A DNA stretch of 11,823 nt from Pseudomonadota bacterium (GCA_029556045.1 JAKQGS010000198.1:1-11823); one strand, 5' to 3'. Shown: positions 1-8,738, counted from the first letter of the stretch. The notes: a model not told the origin generated them from the letters alone. Made by a program: numbers and translations.

Positions 1-1
1 A

Positions 2-280
2 CCAACGCCGCCGAACAACATTTCAGCGCCGTCACCCAAACCCTCTGCTCCATCGTCTGCGCCTGCGCCTGCTCCCGCAACGGCTGCGCAGAAGCCGGCG
101 GCTCCCGCGGCCAAACATCCGCCCAAACCCGCTGGCCATAGAACGTCCCCTGCCAAATCAACGGCACCAGCACCGAAAGAGCCGCCATCCCCTGCCGTGG
201 AAGATCTGCCGGAGATTGGCAACGAGGCTATACCCGAAAAGAAAAAAACGACGCGGCGGGGTCCCCGACGTCGTCGTTAA
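2..280 (+). CDS. C-terminal tail of an unidentified protein (partial, low complexity, basic end)
   Basis: The reading frame is open from the window edge to a TAA at 278-280 and encodes 92 residues. The composition is strongly biased to Ala, Pro, Lys and Ser, with short stretches such as APAPAPA, then a short acidic segment (VEDLPEIGNE), and it closes with the very basic KKKTTRRGPRRRR. Disordered Pro/Ala/Lys tails ending in an Arg cluster are common on RNA-binding enzymes such as DEAD-box helicases and RNase E/G, so an RNA-related protein is possible. No catalytic domain is visible and I do not assign a function. The gene ends 16 bp before the stop codon of the convergent lipoprotein gene, and I see no clear hairpin terminator in that gap. 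Confidence 0.6.
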   Translation, partial: PTPPNNISAPSPKPSAPSSAPAPAPATAAQKPAAPAAKHPPKPAGHRTSPAKSTAPAPKEPPSPAVEDLPEIGNEAIPEKKKTTRRGPRRRR

Positions 281-296
281 AAGTTGATCAAAGAAT

Positions 297-1973
297 TTAT
301 TTCTTAAAAATGGATCCATAGAGGTCATAACGGGTCCCCTCCTGCTTGCGATACAGCATGAGGGCGGTGCCTTTGCGATCCCACGCCAGCACCGGGCTAT
401 TTTCGCTCCGATCGGTATCCTTACCGGCAAGATTCAAATTAGAGACCGCGGCTTTGGTTGACCAGACGCCGTCTTTGAACTGGGCCCACATGGGAGCCGT
501 CGTAGCCCCGTTGTTTTCCAGCCATGCGGTGACAAACATCCCATTATCTTGAGCAAACACCCCTGCCGCTGTGGAATAGGCACTCTGAGTGCCCTGGTTG
601 ACCTGCACCGCATTACTCCAGGTTTTGTTCGCGGCTGTGTAATAGGAACTCCACACCGCTTTTTCCGCCGTGTAATTAAACCACACCGCCATCACATTGC
701 CCTGCGCATCCGCCGCCATCTCCGCATTCCACGTCTGGCCCAGGGTTTGATTCTGGTTCAGCTGCTGAATGGTCGTGTAGTTTTCCCCGCTGGAGGTGAA
801 ATAAAGTTTAGTTTGTCCTGCGTCAGTCTGTCCCCAAAGTACCATCAAACGCCCCTTGCCATCAGCATCCACGGACAGTGAGCTGATGGATCCCGTCAGG
901 GCGGGGCCTAACTGCACCGGAGCATTCCAGGTATTGCTGGTTGGGTTGTAAGTTGCCACAAAGGGACCACCCATTGATGCCGTGGCAGGTCCATAGGCCA
1001 CAATCACCCCGCCGGTAGCATCACAGGCAATGAGCGGATAAAGGGTGGCCACATCCGCCGACACCCGCACCGGTGTTCCCCACCCGGTTCCGGACTTATA
1101 ACGATTCACCCACACCCCGTGGTTCGTCTGCATCCATGCCGCCACCACATCGCCACCGCAGTTACTGGCCACCATTGGGTGGTACTCATGAAAACTGCCG
1201 CCTGTCGTGCTGACGATTCCAGGAGTGGAGAGGCTCCAGCCCACGTTGGGTGTATAAACCGATGAATAAACGTCGAGGTAATTGGTTTCAGTGCCACCAA
1301 CCCCGTATGAATCCCACACCACAACCCCTTCGCCGGAGGCTGTATAGCCGATGCTGATGGAAAACACCGGTTGAATATCCGCCCCTGGCAGAGTGGCAAG
1401 CGGCAGCGACTGCTGCCAGAATCCCTTGCTGTAGGCTTTGCCCCACACAGCGAATTCCCCGCCGGACATCTGCCCCCAGGCCACCAATGCGGAATCCTCG
1501 CCGTTAAAAACCGCCGTGGCTTTGGTGGCGTCGCTATCGTTATTGTTCTCGAGTAGTGTCGCCTGTGCCCAGCCCGCTGTCGTCTCGGTTGTGGTCGTTT
1601 TGGCCGCCGCCACCTGCTCGTCATAGCAGGTTTTATAGGTGGCCTGACCTGCTGCCTCCGCCAGTTTTTCCTTGGGCACCAGACTGAACTGACCATAGGT
1701 GATGGTGTCTGCTAACACCTTCACAAGGCACTGGCAGGCCATATGATTGTCCGGCTTGGTGGCATCTCCCTTGAACTGCAGGCAGAGCACCATGGCATCC
1801 CCCCGCTCCTGGTCGGTCCAAGCTGAACTGGTCTGACTCCCAGCCTGCGCACTTTCCGAAGGTGTTGGAGCTGCAGGTTTGCGAGCCCCCGTGGCGGGCT
1901 GCTTGCAGGCAACCCCAAAAACAAGCGGGATCAATACGACGACACCCAGGCGGTGAAAACCATGATTGAACAT
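297..1973 (-). CDS. Predicted lipoprotein with beta-propeller-like repeats
   Basis: The product is 558 residues and I do not recognise a named family. The start at 1973 is chosen over the ATG at 1991 because AAGGGG lies 7 nt upstream of it and the resulting N-terminus is a compact signal peptide ending VFGVAC (Cys23). That is a lipobox-like site, although Gly at -3 is not ideal. A Cys-containing segment (roughly residues 60-130, four Cys) follows. From about residue 150 to the end I count seven full repeats and one partial repeat of roughly 45-60 residues. Each has the pattern Gly-x-(hydrophobic)-Ala-Trp, a Tyr/Trp-rich strand, then a TW or GW strand leading into a V/L-rich strand, for example NVMAVWFNY followed by NKTWSNAVQV. 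This suggests a seven-bladed propeller, with the C-terminal half repeat (TALMLYRK to SIFKK) perhaps closing the ring. It probably sits at the outer membrane as a binding or scaffold protein; this is inference. The gene diverges from the lipoprotein gene at 2217. Confidence 0.85.
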   Translation of the reverse strand: MFNHGFHRLGVVVLIPLVFGVACKQPATGARKPAAPTPSESAQAGSQTSSAWTDQERGDAMVLCLQFKGDATKPDNHMACQCLVKVLADTITYGQFSLVPKEKLAEAAGQATYKTCYDEQVAAAKTTTTETTAGWAQATLLENNNDSDATKATAVFNGEDSALVAWGQMSGGEFAVWGKAYSKGFWQQSLPLATLPGADIQPVFSISIGYTASGEGVVVWDSYGVGGTETNYLDVYSSVYTPNVGWSLSTPGIVSTTGGSFHEYHPMVASNCGGDVVAAWMQTNHGVWVNRYKSGTGWGTPVRVSADVATLYPLIACDATGGVIVAYGPATASMGGPFVATYNPTSNTWNAPVQLGPALTGSISSLSVDADGKGRLMVLWGQTDAGQTKLYFTSSGENYTTIQQLNQNQTLGQTWNAEMAADAQGNVMAVWFNYTAEKAVWSSYYTAANKTWSNAVQVNQGTQSAYSTAAGVFAQDNGMFVTAWLENNGATTAPMWAQFKDGVWSTKAAVSNLNLAGKDTDRSENSPVLAWDRKGTALMLYRKQEGTRYDLYGSIFKK

Positions 1974-2009
1974 GCCCCGGCCCCTTATCATTTGGTAAGA
2001 TTTGCCTTG

Positions 2010-2018
2010 ATTTTACCA
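2010..2018 (-). promoter_or_regulatory. Candidate extended -10 promoter of the propeller lipoprotein gene
   Basis: On the minus strand the sequence reads TGG-TAAAAT, an extended -10 element about 37 bp upstream of the chosen start at 1973, giving a short leader. No good -35 is present at the usual distance. The -10 lies between two 6-bp inverted arms, GGTAAG (1994-1999) and CTTACC (2031-2036), which could be an operator. Motif-only evidence. Confidence 0.35.
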
Positions 2019-2216
2019 CAAAATGATTTGCTTACCCTAGCCGCGCCACTATGACGATGGTCCGATCCCCCAAGAGTTTCGACGACATCTCCCTGCTTAA
2101 GACCTGGATTCATAGGTAAATATGCGCAAAAAATATTTTTATTTAATTCCCCCTCAAAACTGCCGAAAAGGAAACTGGATCGCTTCGACCTTAAAACTCT
2201 GAAAGAGGCCAAGCCT

Positions 2217-4638
2217 ATGCGACACCCAAAACATTTCAGGAAGTCCACCCTGTTTGGTTTTTACCGGCAATGGTTATGGGTGCCGACAATCGGGCTAGCC
2301 CTTATGGCGGCAGCTTGCAATAAGCAGGATGGTGGTCGTAACCAGACCGGTGGATCTCCCTCTGGGACAGAAAACAGTCCAGATGACGGCACCACACCGG
2401 ACGGAGGCGGTGATACGCCTACCGGAGATTCCAAAAACGCCACATCGATTCGGGCGGAAGACCTACCGACCACCGAACTGTTTACCAAAATAGCCGTCCA
2501 GGACAACTGCGTCACCGCCACGTTCACCGCCCTGGCGGATACCGAGCCGGTTGCGGACGCGGAGATGGTGTTTTCCTTCACCGCAGATCCGGGGGGTGAT
2601 GACACCGGCAAGGTGGAGCCCGCCACCGCCAAAACCAACGCTGAAGGCCAGGCGTCCACCACTTACTGCAGCGGCGACACCGAAACAAAAGTTATCATCA
2701 TCGCCAAAGCGGCGGATCTATCCGCCAACAGCGGCGAAATCACTGTCAAACATAAACCTGTCTACGTATTCTCCTACGTCAAATCCGACGCCCCCATCGT
2801 GGTGGCTCCCGCTCCTGACGCCCCCCCCCGAGGACAAGGGGGTGATCAAACTCAATCTGATCGATTCCGGCCCCAACGACTGCACCTATCTCTATTACAA
2901 GCTCAGCAAGTCGGAAGTCCCAGTCGTTGGAGCTACGGTGCAGTTTCGCACACAGGTGGACTTTCCCAAAGGGGCCAAACTGGCGAAAAAAGCTGACCCG
3001 GCACTGGTACAAACTGAAACCGCCACCCAGAAGAAATACGCTTACTACTTTTCCACCAGCAACGTTTCCGGCGAGTTTGCGGTACCGGTTTGTGCTGGTG
3101 TATCCCTGGGAACCATGTTGGTCAGCGCCACTTATACCGATGATGAAAACAAATCATTTTCGGCGCAGTCACCGGTCATCAGTATCACCTCCGGCCTGAC
3201 CAACTGGCAAAACATGTCCCTCACTTACGATCCGAAAAATGCCAAAACACTGCGGGGGTACTTCAATACCAACAGCGACCACATCCATCCATTTACCGTC
3301 AAACTCGGAGCGCGGCAGGATGGTGATCCCATTAGCGAATACCCGGTAGCGGTGGCGGCGGAAACAGGGAAATTAGTGCTCGCCAACGGAGGTATGCCCG
3401 ATCAGCTCATGGGAACCGTTGGACTCAGCATGCAGGCACTGCACATGGTGGACTACCGACCTTATCAGGTGAATATTTTTGGCGCCAATAACCAATACCC
3501 CGATGCGCAAACACGCTGCGATGCCCGCCAGATTGCGGACGCCGGCGGCATTCTCTATAAAAACCTCGCGAAAAACTGGCGTTCCACCCTGGTTTACATG
3601 GTGCGAGGGCAGGAGTCGTACCACGACGCCAACCGCAATGGCAAATATGAGGCCGGAGGGGATGGATTCTGGGATAAAAACCAAAACGGTTACTACGATA
3701 CCGGGGACCTGATCACCTACGATGCCGGCAATGACAACAAGGTGGACATGAATGGCGAGTGGTTCATCGATCTCCCCGCCCCTTTTATCGATGTGGACGA
3801 GGATGGCAACTATTCTGCGAACAAGGACATTTTGATAGGCGATGAGTACTTCGCCCCCAACGGCAAGCGGGACGCTGATGCCCTGTTATGGAAATATGAC
3901 TACATACCGATCTATATGGGAACTTCGTTCTACGCCATGCTGCATGCGGAAGTGAAAGCGGATCTTACGGATTATACGGATACTATTGGTACCAACTACT
4001 TTGCTGCGCTCGATGCCCTCGATCTGCGCAACGGTCAAGCCACCGCTCTGTTCACCAGCAATGTTGGCTCAGCTGAACTATTTGGTGCTGGAGCACCAGC
4101 GAGCACCATCATTAACCCGGCCCATGTGGCCCGTTATATTTTTGCCCATGGTGTATGTGGCAACCCTCTCCCAGGCGATTCGGAATTGAATATCACCTTT
4201 CGCACAATATCAGCCCCGCTATATGGGGATCGGGTGTTTACTGGTCACTTCTATACCCAGGGAGGCGACCTAATCCGTGAACCGAGCCGTCGTTTGCTAA
4301 GGGACGCCACCGGTAACAGCAGCTCTCACATCAACTTTAACGTAGTAGATCATCCCGCCAGTGAGGCCGGCTTTCCGGTGGAATTTCATTTGCGAACCAC
4401 CGGCTGCGTAAATCAGTGCACAGGGGTTATTGCGACCGATGGATTTGCCTGCGATGGTCGTGTCGACGAGGTGAATCTCACAGTGGACACCGACACCACC
4501 ACTCAAATCATGTCGATCCCACCCGTCGCCACCTGTACATGCGGCGTTGGTGCCGTCTTAAAACGAGGGGTTTGCGAATGCACTGCAGGCTTGCAGCCTA
4601 ACAGCTCAAACACAGCTTGTGAAGTCCCGCCACCTTGA
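2217..4638 (+). CDS. Large Ig-like/calcium-loop lipoprotein, frame broken at a nine-C run
   Basis: Translation from 2217 (GAAAGAGG ribosome site 8 nt upstream) gives a signal peptide ending LMAAAC (Cys34) and a Gly/Thr/Asp-rich linker. An Ig-like segment (about residues 85-180, with NAEGQASTTYC as in Big_1-type domains) follows. This frame then meets a C9 run at 2821-2829, reads 55 unrelated residues and stops at 2996. The downstream frame continues the same kind of protein to a TGA at 4636-4638. With eight C the join reads DAPPEDKGVIK and yields 806 residues. The second part has another Ig-like segment (about 205-330). Asp/Asn-rich loops starting near residues 470, 486, 502 and 525 (DANRNGKYE, DKNQNGYYD, DVDEDGNYS) resemble EF-hand or dockerin-type calcium loops. 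A Cys-rich, EGF-like end (CTCGVG...CECTAG) follows. It is probably a surface-exposed lipoprotein. The break may be a sequencing error, a mutation or phase variation; the sequence alone cannot decide. Confidence 0.8.
2821..2829 (+). repeat. Poly-C tract (C9) at the frameshift point
   Basis: Nine consecutive C lie in a Pro-rich linker between two Ig-like regions of the large lipoprotein gene. Removing one C restores a single open frame of 806 codons. Long homopolymers inside surface-protein genes are a classic site of slipped-strand phase variation and also a classic site of sequencing error. Confidence 0.9.
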
Positions 4639-4713
4639 TGGATACATAGGGAGGTGAGGCTGCGGAAATATCCGTTGTTTCCCAACGCTTCCCTTGTAGG
4701 TTTCCCGCAAGCT

Positions 4714-4748
4714 TAATAACCCGGCCCTTCAGCTTAGGGCCGGTATTA
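4714..4748. terminator. Bidirectional intrinsic terminator between convergent genes
   Basis: CCGGCCC (4721-4727) pairs perfectly with GGGCCGG (4737-4743) around a 9-nt loop. A flanking 5-bp A/T stem (4714-4718 with 4744-4748) is reachable across a two-base bulge. The sequence just outside the GC stem is T-containing on both strands (TATTATT on +, GTTATTAAG on -), though neither side has a long U run. The hairpin lies after the + strand lipoprotein stop (4638) and overlaps the stop codon of the - strand gene (4746-4748), so it can serve both. Confidence 0.7.
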
Positions 4749-5999
4749 TTGCCTCAATTTCACCTTGGATAATTGGCCGTCCACACACAGAGTTCCTTCA
4801 TCGGCAGCCTTTTCTTTGACCCAGCCGGTGGCTTCCGGATCGTAGACGAACGGGATATGCAGAACCGCCAGAGCGGGGCCTGAGCCGGTTTGTTTTTGTG
4901 GTTCAAATACACAGAGGACATCATCCGTAGGGACTTCGTCACTGCCGAAGGGGCCAGGACGCAGCGATGGTTTGGGAATGGTGATGTTGCAAGCGTCGTC
5001 TTCCGCGGGAGCCGTCACTCCAAATTCGGCAGCGACCTGGGCCATAGTCAGGGGAAACTGCCCACCCTGGGCCGCCTGCAGGTTGGGCACGTTGCGGCAA
5101 AAGATGAGTTTGTTCGCCCCTTCCGCCAGGTCTTCCTCCCACACGGATTTGCTGATGGTTGCGTCGCTGGTTTTAACCGTGAACTGGTTGTAGACCACTT
5201 TCGGGCGGAAGCCAAAGGTGATGTTCCGACGGACGTCCTGGTCATCCCCTTCGGGGGTGCTGACGGATACAGTGGTGCCGCCAGCGGTGGCGGTAAAAGA
5301 GTTCCACATATGGTTATGTGTTTTGTAGGAAAAGGTGCCCTCGGCAGCCGATTCATCACCATCGGCATTATCCCGTCCATCTTCACGATCCTCGCCACCT
5401 TCAATGATATTGCCACGGTCTGCGATGACCTTGAAGTTGATGGCGGGAATCCCTTTGCCTTGCAGGCCGCGGAAGTATTTAAAATAGTCCCGCTGGTCTT
5501 CAAACACGATCACCACGTTGCCATCGGCGGCTCCAGCGGCAGTTTTCACCTTTTCATAGACTTGGACATACTCGTCTAGATCGCGGGGATAATAAACGCT
5601 GATGCCCAGAAAACGGGGGCCATTCACACCAGGAACCGTCAGTCCCTGCACCAGAAAAGCACCACCGGCGGTCAATTTTTTGCTGGCGGGATTATTAAAA
5701 CCGATCCACTCCTGATAGTCATTGTTGGACATGTTTTTCAGATGTGGAATATTTTCCACCAAGAATGGGAAATGCCATTCATACATGCCGGTGTTTTGAA
5801 AAAACAAACCCTGCGGGCTGTCGCCGAAATCGTAGGTGTATTTGACAAATTCTAGATTGCCATCGATGCGGGCCATGGACTTGTAGGAGGCAACATCGTC
5901 CAGGGAGACTTTGAATTTGGTCGCACCTCCGTCCGCCAGGACCGGTGTGGTGAAAAGAGTCACAAGGAGTGATATCATACTGTATTTATTGAATTTCAT
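4746..5999 (-). CDS. Secreted protein of unknown function with Sec signal peptide
   Basis: The product is 417 residues. The start is well supported: GAGGAAA ends 2 nt before the ATG, and the N-terminus MKFNKYSMISLLVTLFTTPVLA is a textbook Sec signal with likely cleavage after VLA and no lipobox Cys. The mature part has an acidic, Gly/Asp/Glu-rich loop (about residues 203-225), a Thr/Ser/Val-rich strand region, and a C-terminal region with four Cys (near 306, 344, 368 and 408) that could form disulfides. The N-terminal third (YEWHFPFLVENI, then RFLGISVYYPRDLDEYVQVYEKVK) faintly recalls the region ahead of the binding domain in exported PEP/pyruvate-binding-domain proteins. No such domain is present and I do not rely on the resemblance. 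It is probably periplasmic or released. It is monocistronic, with its own strong promoter and a shared terminator. Confidence 0.85.
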   Translation of the reverse strand: MKFNKYSMISLLVTLFTTPVLADGGATKFKVSLDDVASYKSMARIDGNLEFVKYTYDFGDSPQGLFFQNTGMYEWHFPFLVENIPHLKNMSNNDYQEWIGFNNPASKKLTAGGAFLVQGLTVPGVNGPRFLGISVYYPRDLDEYVQVYEKVKTAAGAADGNVVIVFEDQRDYFKYFRGLQGKGIPAINFKVIADRGNIIEGGEDREDGRDNADGDESAAEGTFSYKTHNHMWNSFTATAGGTTVSVSTPEGDDQDVRRNITFGFRPKVVYNQFTVKTSDATISKSVWEEDLAEGANKLIFCRNVPNLQAAQGGQFPLTMAQVAAEFGVTAPAEDDACNITIPKPSLRPGPFGSDEVPTDDVLCVFEPQKQTGSGPALAVLHIPFVYDPEATGWVKEKAADEGTLCVDGQLSKVKLRQ

Positions 6000-6037
6000 A
6001 GTTTCCTCGCAGGTTGTGGCCGAGTCAATGCCATTGA

Positions 6038-6066
6038 TCTATAGCGGATGATTTTAAATATATCAA
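6038..6066 (-). promoter_or_regulatory. Near-consensus sigma-70-type promoter of the secreted protein gene
   Basis: On the minus strand TTGATA (6061-6066) is followed after exactly 17 bp by TATAGA (6038-6043), matching the TTGACA-17-TATAAT consensus at 5/6 and 4/6. It sits about 39 bp upstream of the start at 5999, leaving a leader of about 30 nt with a good ribosome site. A strong constitutive promoter is the simplest reading. Confidence 0.7.
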
Positions 6067-6073
6067 TGTAATT

Positions 6074-6103
6074 TTAATGTTAGCCATATAGCCAAGATAT
6101 AAT
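6074..6103 (+). promoter_or_regulatory. Candidate promoter of the channel gene
   Basis: A perfect TATAAT (6098-6103) lies 18 bp after a weak -35 candidate TTAATG (6074-6079) in the A/T-rich divergent region 6000-6228. It would give a leader of about 120 nt before the channel start at 6229. The downstream TATAAG at 6194-6199 is an alternative -10, also without a good -35. The rest of the 6000-6228 region is A/T-rich and I see no gene in it. Confidence 0.35.
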
Positions 6104-7243
6104 GCGCTAAAATGGCATGATTTCATTAACGTAATAATAAAGATTCTTTAATAAAATATTCTATACCCGATACGATTCCTGCGGATTACCCGCTATAAGG
6201 CCCCACCCCAACTTGGGAGAGTCTGGTCATGTCGCACCCCAGGAACCGAGCCTACGCCTACTTCAGCGACTTTTTTCACACCCGCGATGTGATTCTAATC
6301 GCAGCCCTGGTCGCACTGGCTGTGTATATGGCCCTCGGTTTGGCTTTCCCAACCGATATGGCTCCCTACCTGATGGTGTTTGACCTTTTGATTTCCGTGG
6401 TGGAGGGAACGGAGTGGTTCCTGCACGATCCGCAGCGATCTTCGTCCCACCGCCTGACGGTCTTGAACGGTCTGTCCATTGTGCCGTTTGCAAGCCTCGC
6501 GGTCATCCTGTCGCTGCCGCGGCCTTTCGCCTATCTCTTGATGGGGACCCATTTTTTGCGTCTGCCCGCGTTGATAAAACGTTACCAGGAGCGTCGCGGT
6601 AGCCGCCTGATATCCCGACCGCTGATGGCTGGCGCTATCCTTGGCAGTGTGTTTCTCATTATCCACTTTTTTGGCTGCGCCTGGCTGGTGCTCAATCCGG
6701 AGTGGGAGCGGGCGGATAGCATAGTGGCCTACAACAAGGCTTTGTATTACGTGGTCACAACCCTGACCACGGTGGGGTATGGGGATATCACCCCCACCAC
6801 CAATGCTGGCCGAATTTTCGCCATGTTTAATATGCTGCTGGGGGTTGGTGTGTTCGGGGTGGTGATCGGGCAGGTATCGCAGTTCATCATCGAATCCGAC
6901 AAACGCAAGGAGGGCATGAAGCAGAAGTTGGAAGCCCTCACCTCTTTATTTGACCACTATAAGATTCCACCGGATCTGCAGAATGAGGTCTTCCGTTTTT
7001 ATCAGCATGTGCTTTCCAAAAAAGTCAGCGACGACGAGGAAAAGGTGCTGGCGGAATTGCCGCACAAGCTACAGGCTGAGATGACTCTGTATATGAACAT
7101 GAGACCCATATCTCAGGTTTCCCTGTTTACAGGTGTGTCCGACGCCTGCCTTAAATCGGTGGCTGGCAGGATGGTGCAGGTTGATTATGCCCCGGGAGAG
7201 GCCATCATCCGCAAGGGTGACCAAGGTGCCGAAATGTACATCA

Positions 7244-7252
7244 TCCTGCACG
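7244..7252 (+). repeat. Left copy of 9-bp target site duplication
   Basis: TCCTGCACG directly abuts the left inverted repeat of the IS and is identical to the sequence after its right end (8759-8767). Nine-bp duplications are typical of the IS50/Tn5 group of the IS4 family. Confidence 0.95.
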
Positions 7253-7269
7253 CTTTCAATTACCCACAA
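7253..7269 (+). repeat. Left terminal inverted repeat of the IS
   Basis: CTTTCAATTACCCACAA is the exact reverse complement of the right end at 8742-8758; the match stops at base 18. The transposase stop codon (7256-7258) lies inside this repeat, so the last transposase codons are part of the transposase binding site. Confidence 0.95.
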
Positions 7270-8662
7270 GTTTCATTCCAATCTCCACGCCAATTTGAAT
7301 TTCGCTCAAACGTGCCATCCCGCGCCACATGACTATGTTGCCGGGCGGCGGATCATGAGCTCGTGCGAGATAGCCACCGAGCTTTGCAACCTTCAAAATA
7401 TAGTCTGATAAGTCCTTTCGTCTTATTACGGGATCGTCTGGTTTTAGCATATCGAGAATCTTCATCTCCTGCTCAGACAGAACTGCTTGTGGCGGCAGTT
7501 TATCGGAGGCACGGTTCATCATTGTCATCCAAAAAACCCGCCAAGCTAAGATGCTATAAACAGCGATGAGTTTGCACAAAGACTCAGCGGTCCGCAGCTT
7601 CGAATCTTCGACTTTGCATCCCGATTTTAATATTTTAAAGAACACCTCGATTTTCCATCTCAGTGCATACCACTCTAGCTTCTCGACTGCTTCGGCAAGC
7701 GTCCTAACTGGCAGGTTCGTGATTAGTTTCCAGTCGATGGCTTCACGTCCAACTCCTGGCTCCGAAACTTCTTTGGCATGAATGACAGTGACTGTCATGT
7801 CAGGGTATTTTTTGCTTTTGATGCCGTGTGACGGCTTTATCGTAACTTTCTCAAATTTTACCTGCAAAGTGGCCTGCACATCTTTACCGTCGCCACTCCG
7901 ATATTTGACCTCACATTTTCCTTTGATTTTTGCTGCTTTGAGGGCATCGTTGATTGTTGTTACTTCGTCTTCTGTTCGACGGTTGACTTTAATTCGAACT
8001 AAAAAATGGCTGTTGTCCGCAGCGGCTGCATGAAATAGCTCAAAAATGTCGGCTTCTCGATCACCGACATGGATAAGCCGCTCCGGTTCTCCCAACAATT
8101 GATTCGTATTGCGAACACCTTCTAACCAACGGTAACTTTCCTTTTCTTCAATGGGGATTCTGGTCGCATTTTTTCTGCGATAGAGTGCTTTGACGTTCTT
8201 AAACCGGTCTCGATTCCAGAACTTCTTGGCCGTAAACCCCAGCGGTATACCTTCAAGTGTTATCGCAAGGCTCGAATGCATCAGTACACCACACATGGCA
8301 CGTTTAATCTTTTGACGACGCAAAGCCATTTTGTTTGCGCATTTTCTCGTATAGCCAATATCTTGCGGTTGATTGGTCTTGAACGTCATTTCCGTCGTAT
8401 CATGCAATACAAGGACCGGTCCGGAAGTCGCCTCATATCGTGACTTTGTCGATTGAAAGTGGCCTTCCAAAACCTCCGTCTCACTTAATCGAGAATTTGA
8501 AAGGAATCGATATGCGGCTTTGGTATTACTCCAGTCTTGGCAGGCAGTAGGAATCGTTGAACCGATATTCTCTGCAAGTTGCTTAACCAACGTAACCAAT
8601 CGTTTGCCCAGCCGTTCATCAACAAACTTACAACCGCTGAGTTCCTCGTCAATCCATGACAT
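7256..8662 (-). CDS. IS4-family (Tn5-like) DDE transposase
   Basis: At 468 residues it is close to Tn5 transposase (476). The N-terminus (about 1-75, DEELSGCKFVDERLGKRL and WSNTKAAYRFL) matches the Tn5-type transposase DNA-binding domain. The catalytic core shows Asp88 in LHDTTEM, Asp201 in VGDREADIF, and the IS4 signature Y332-x2-R335-x3-E339-x6-K346 in WYALRWKIEVFFKILK, giving a D88/D201/E339 triad. The C-terminal 100 or so residues correspond to the Tn5-type dimerisation region. It should catalyse cut-and-paste transposition through hairpin intermediates, as in Tn5; this is by family. The start at 8662 has AAGGGA 8 nt upstream. All key residues are present and the frame is intact. I did not see an obvious internal start making a short inhibitor, as in IS50, but cannot exclude one. 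Confidence 0.95.
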   Translation of the reverse strand: MSWIDEELSGCKFVDERLGKRLVTLVKQLAENIGSTIPTACQDWSNTKAAYRFLSNSRLSETEVLEGHFQSTKSRYEATSGPVLVLHDTTEMTFKTNQPQDIGYTRKCANKMALRRQKIKRAMCGVLMHSSLAITLEGIPLGFTAKKFWNRDRFKNVKALYRRKNATRIPIEEKESYRWLEGVRNTNQLLGEPERLIHVGDREADIFELFHAAAADNSHFLVRIKVNRRTEDEVTTINDALKAAKIKGKCEVKYRSGDGKDVQATLQVKFEKVTIKPSHGIKSKKYPDMTVTVIHAKEVSEPGVGREAIDWKLITNLPVRTLAEAVEKLEWYALRWKIEVFFKILKSGCKVEDSKLRTAESLCKLIAVYSILAWRVFWMTMMNRASDKLPPQAVLSEQEMKILDMLKPDDPVIRRKDLSDYILKVAKLGGYLARAHDPPPGNIVMWRGMARLSEIQIGVEIGMKLVGN

Positions 8663-8710
8663 GGCATCAGTCCCTTGATGTGGAAATTTCAGCCATCATA
8701 GGAAATAAAG

Positions 8711-8738
8711 ATGATACAAGCTAGGAGATTTGCGGCAA
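8711..8738 (-). promoter_or_regulatory. Candidate transposase promoter
   Basis: On the minus strand TTGCCG (8733-8738) and TATCAT (8711-8716) are separated by 16 bp, matching consensus at 4/6 and 5/6. They lie inside the IS, about 49 bp upstream of the transposase start. Motif-only evidence. Confidence 0.4.

Noticed and set aside
1106..1696. 196-codon minus-strand open frame
   Set aside because: It is a second frame inside the propeller lipoprotein gene, Arg/Pro/His-rich, with no start signal or domain.
2551..2820. First 90 codons of the long + frame that ends at 4638
   Set aside because: This part is an out-of-frame reading of the Ig-like region encoded in the 2217 frame. It is Pro/Arg-rich and structureless; the true N-terminus is in the other frame, joined at the C run.
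4890..5579. 229-codon open frame on + strand
   Set aside because: It lies wholly antisense to the secreted protein gene, which has a signal peptide, promoter and ribosome site. The translated sequence shows no domain features and looks like a shadow.
6295..6666. 123-codon minus-strand open frame inside the channel gene
   Set aside because: It is antisense to clear transmembrane coding sequence and its Gln/Arg/His-rich translation has no recognisable feature.
7560..8040. Plus-strand open frames within the IS as a second IS gene
   Set aside because: They are short shadows of the transposase on the opposite strand. IS4-family elements normally carry one gene.
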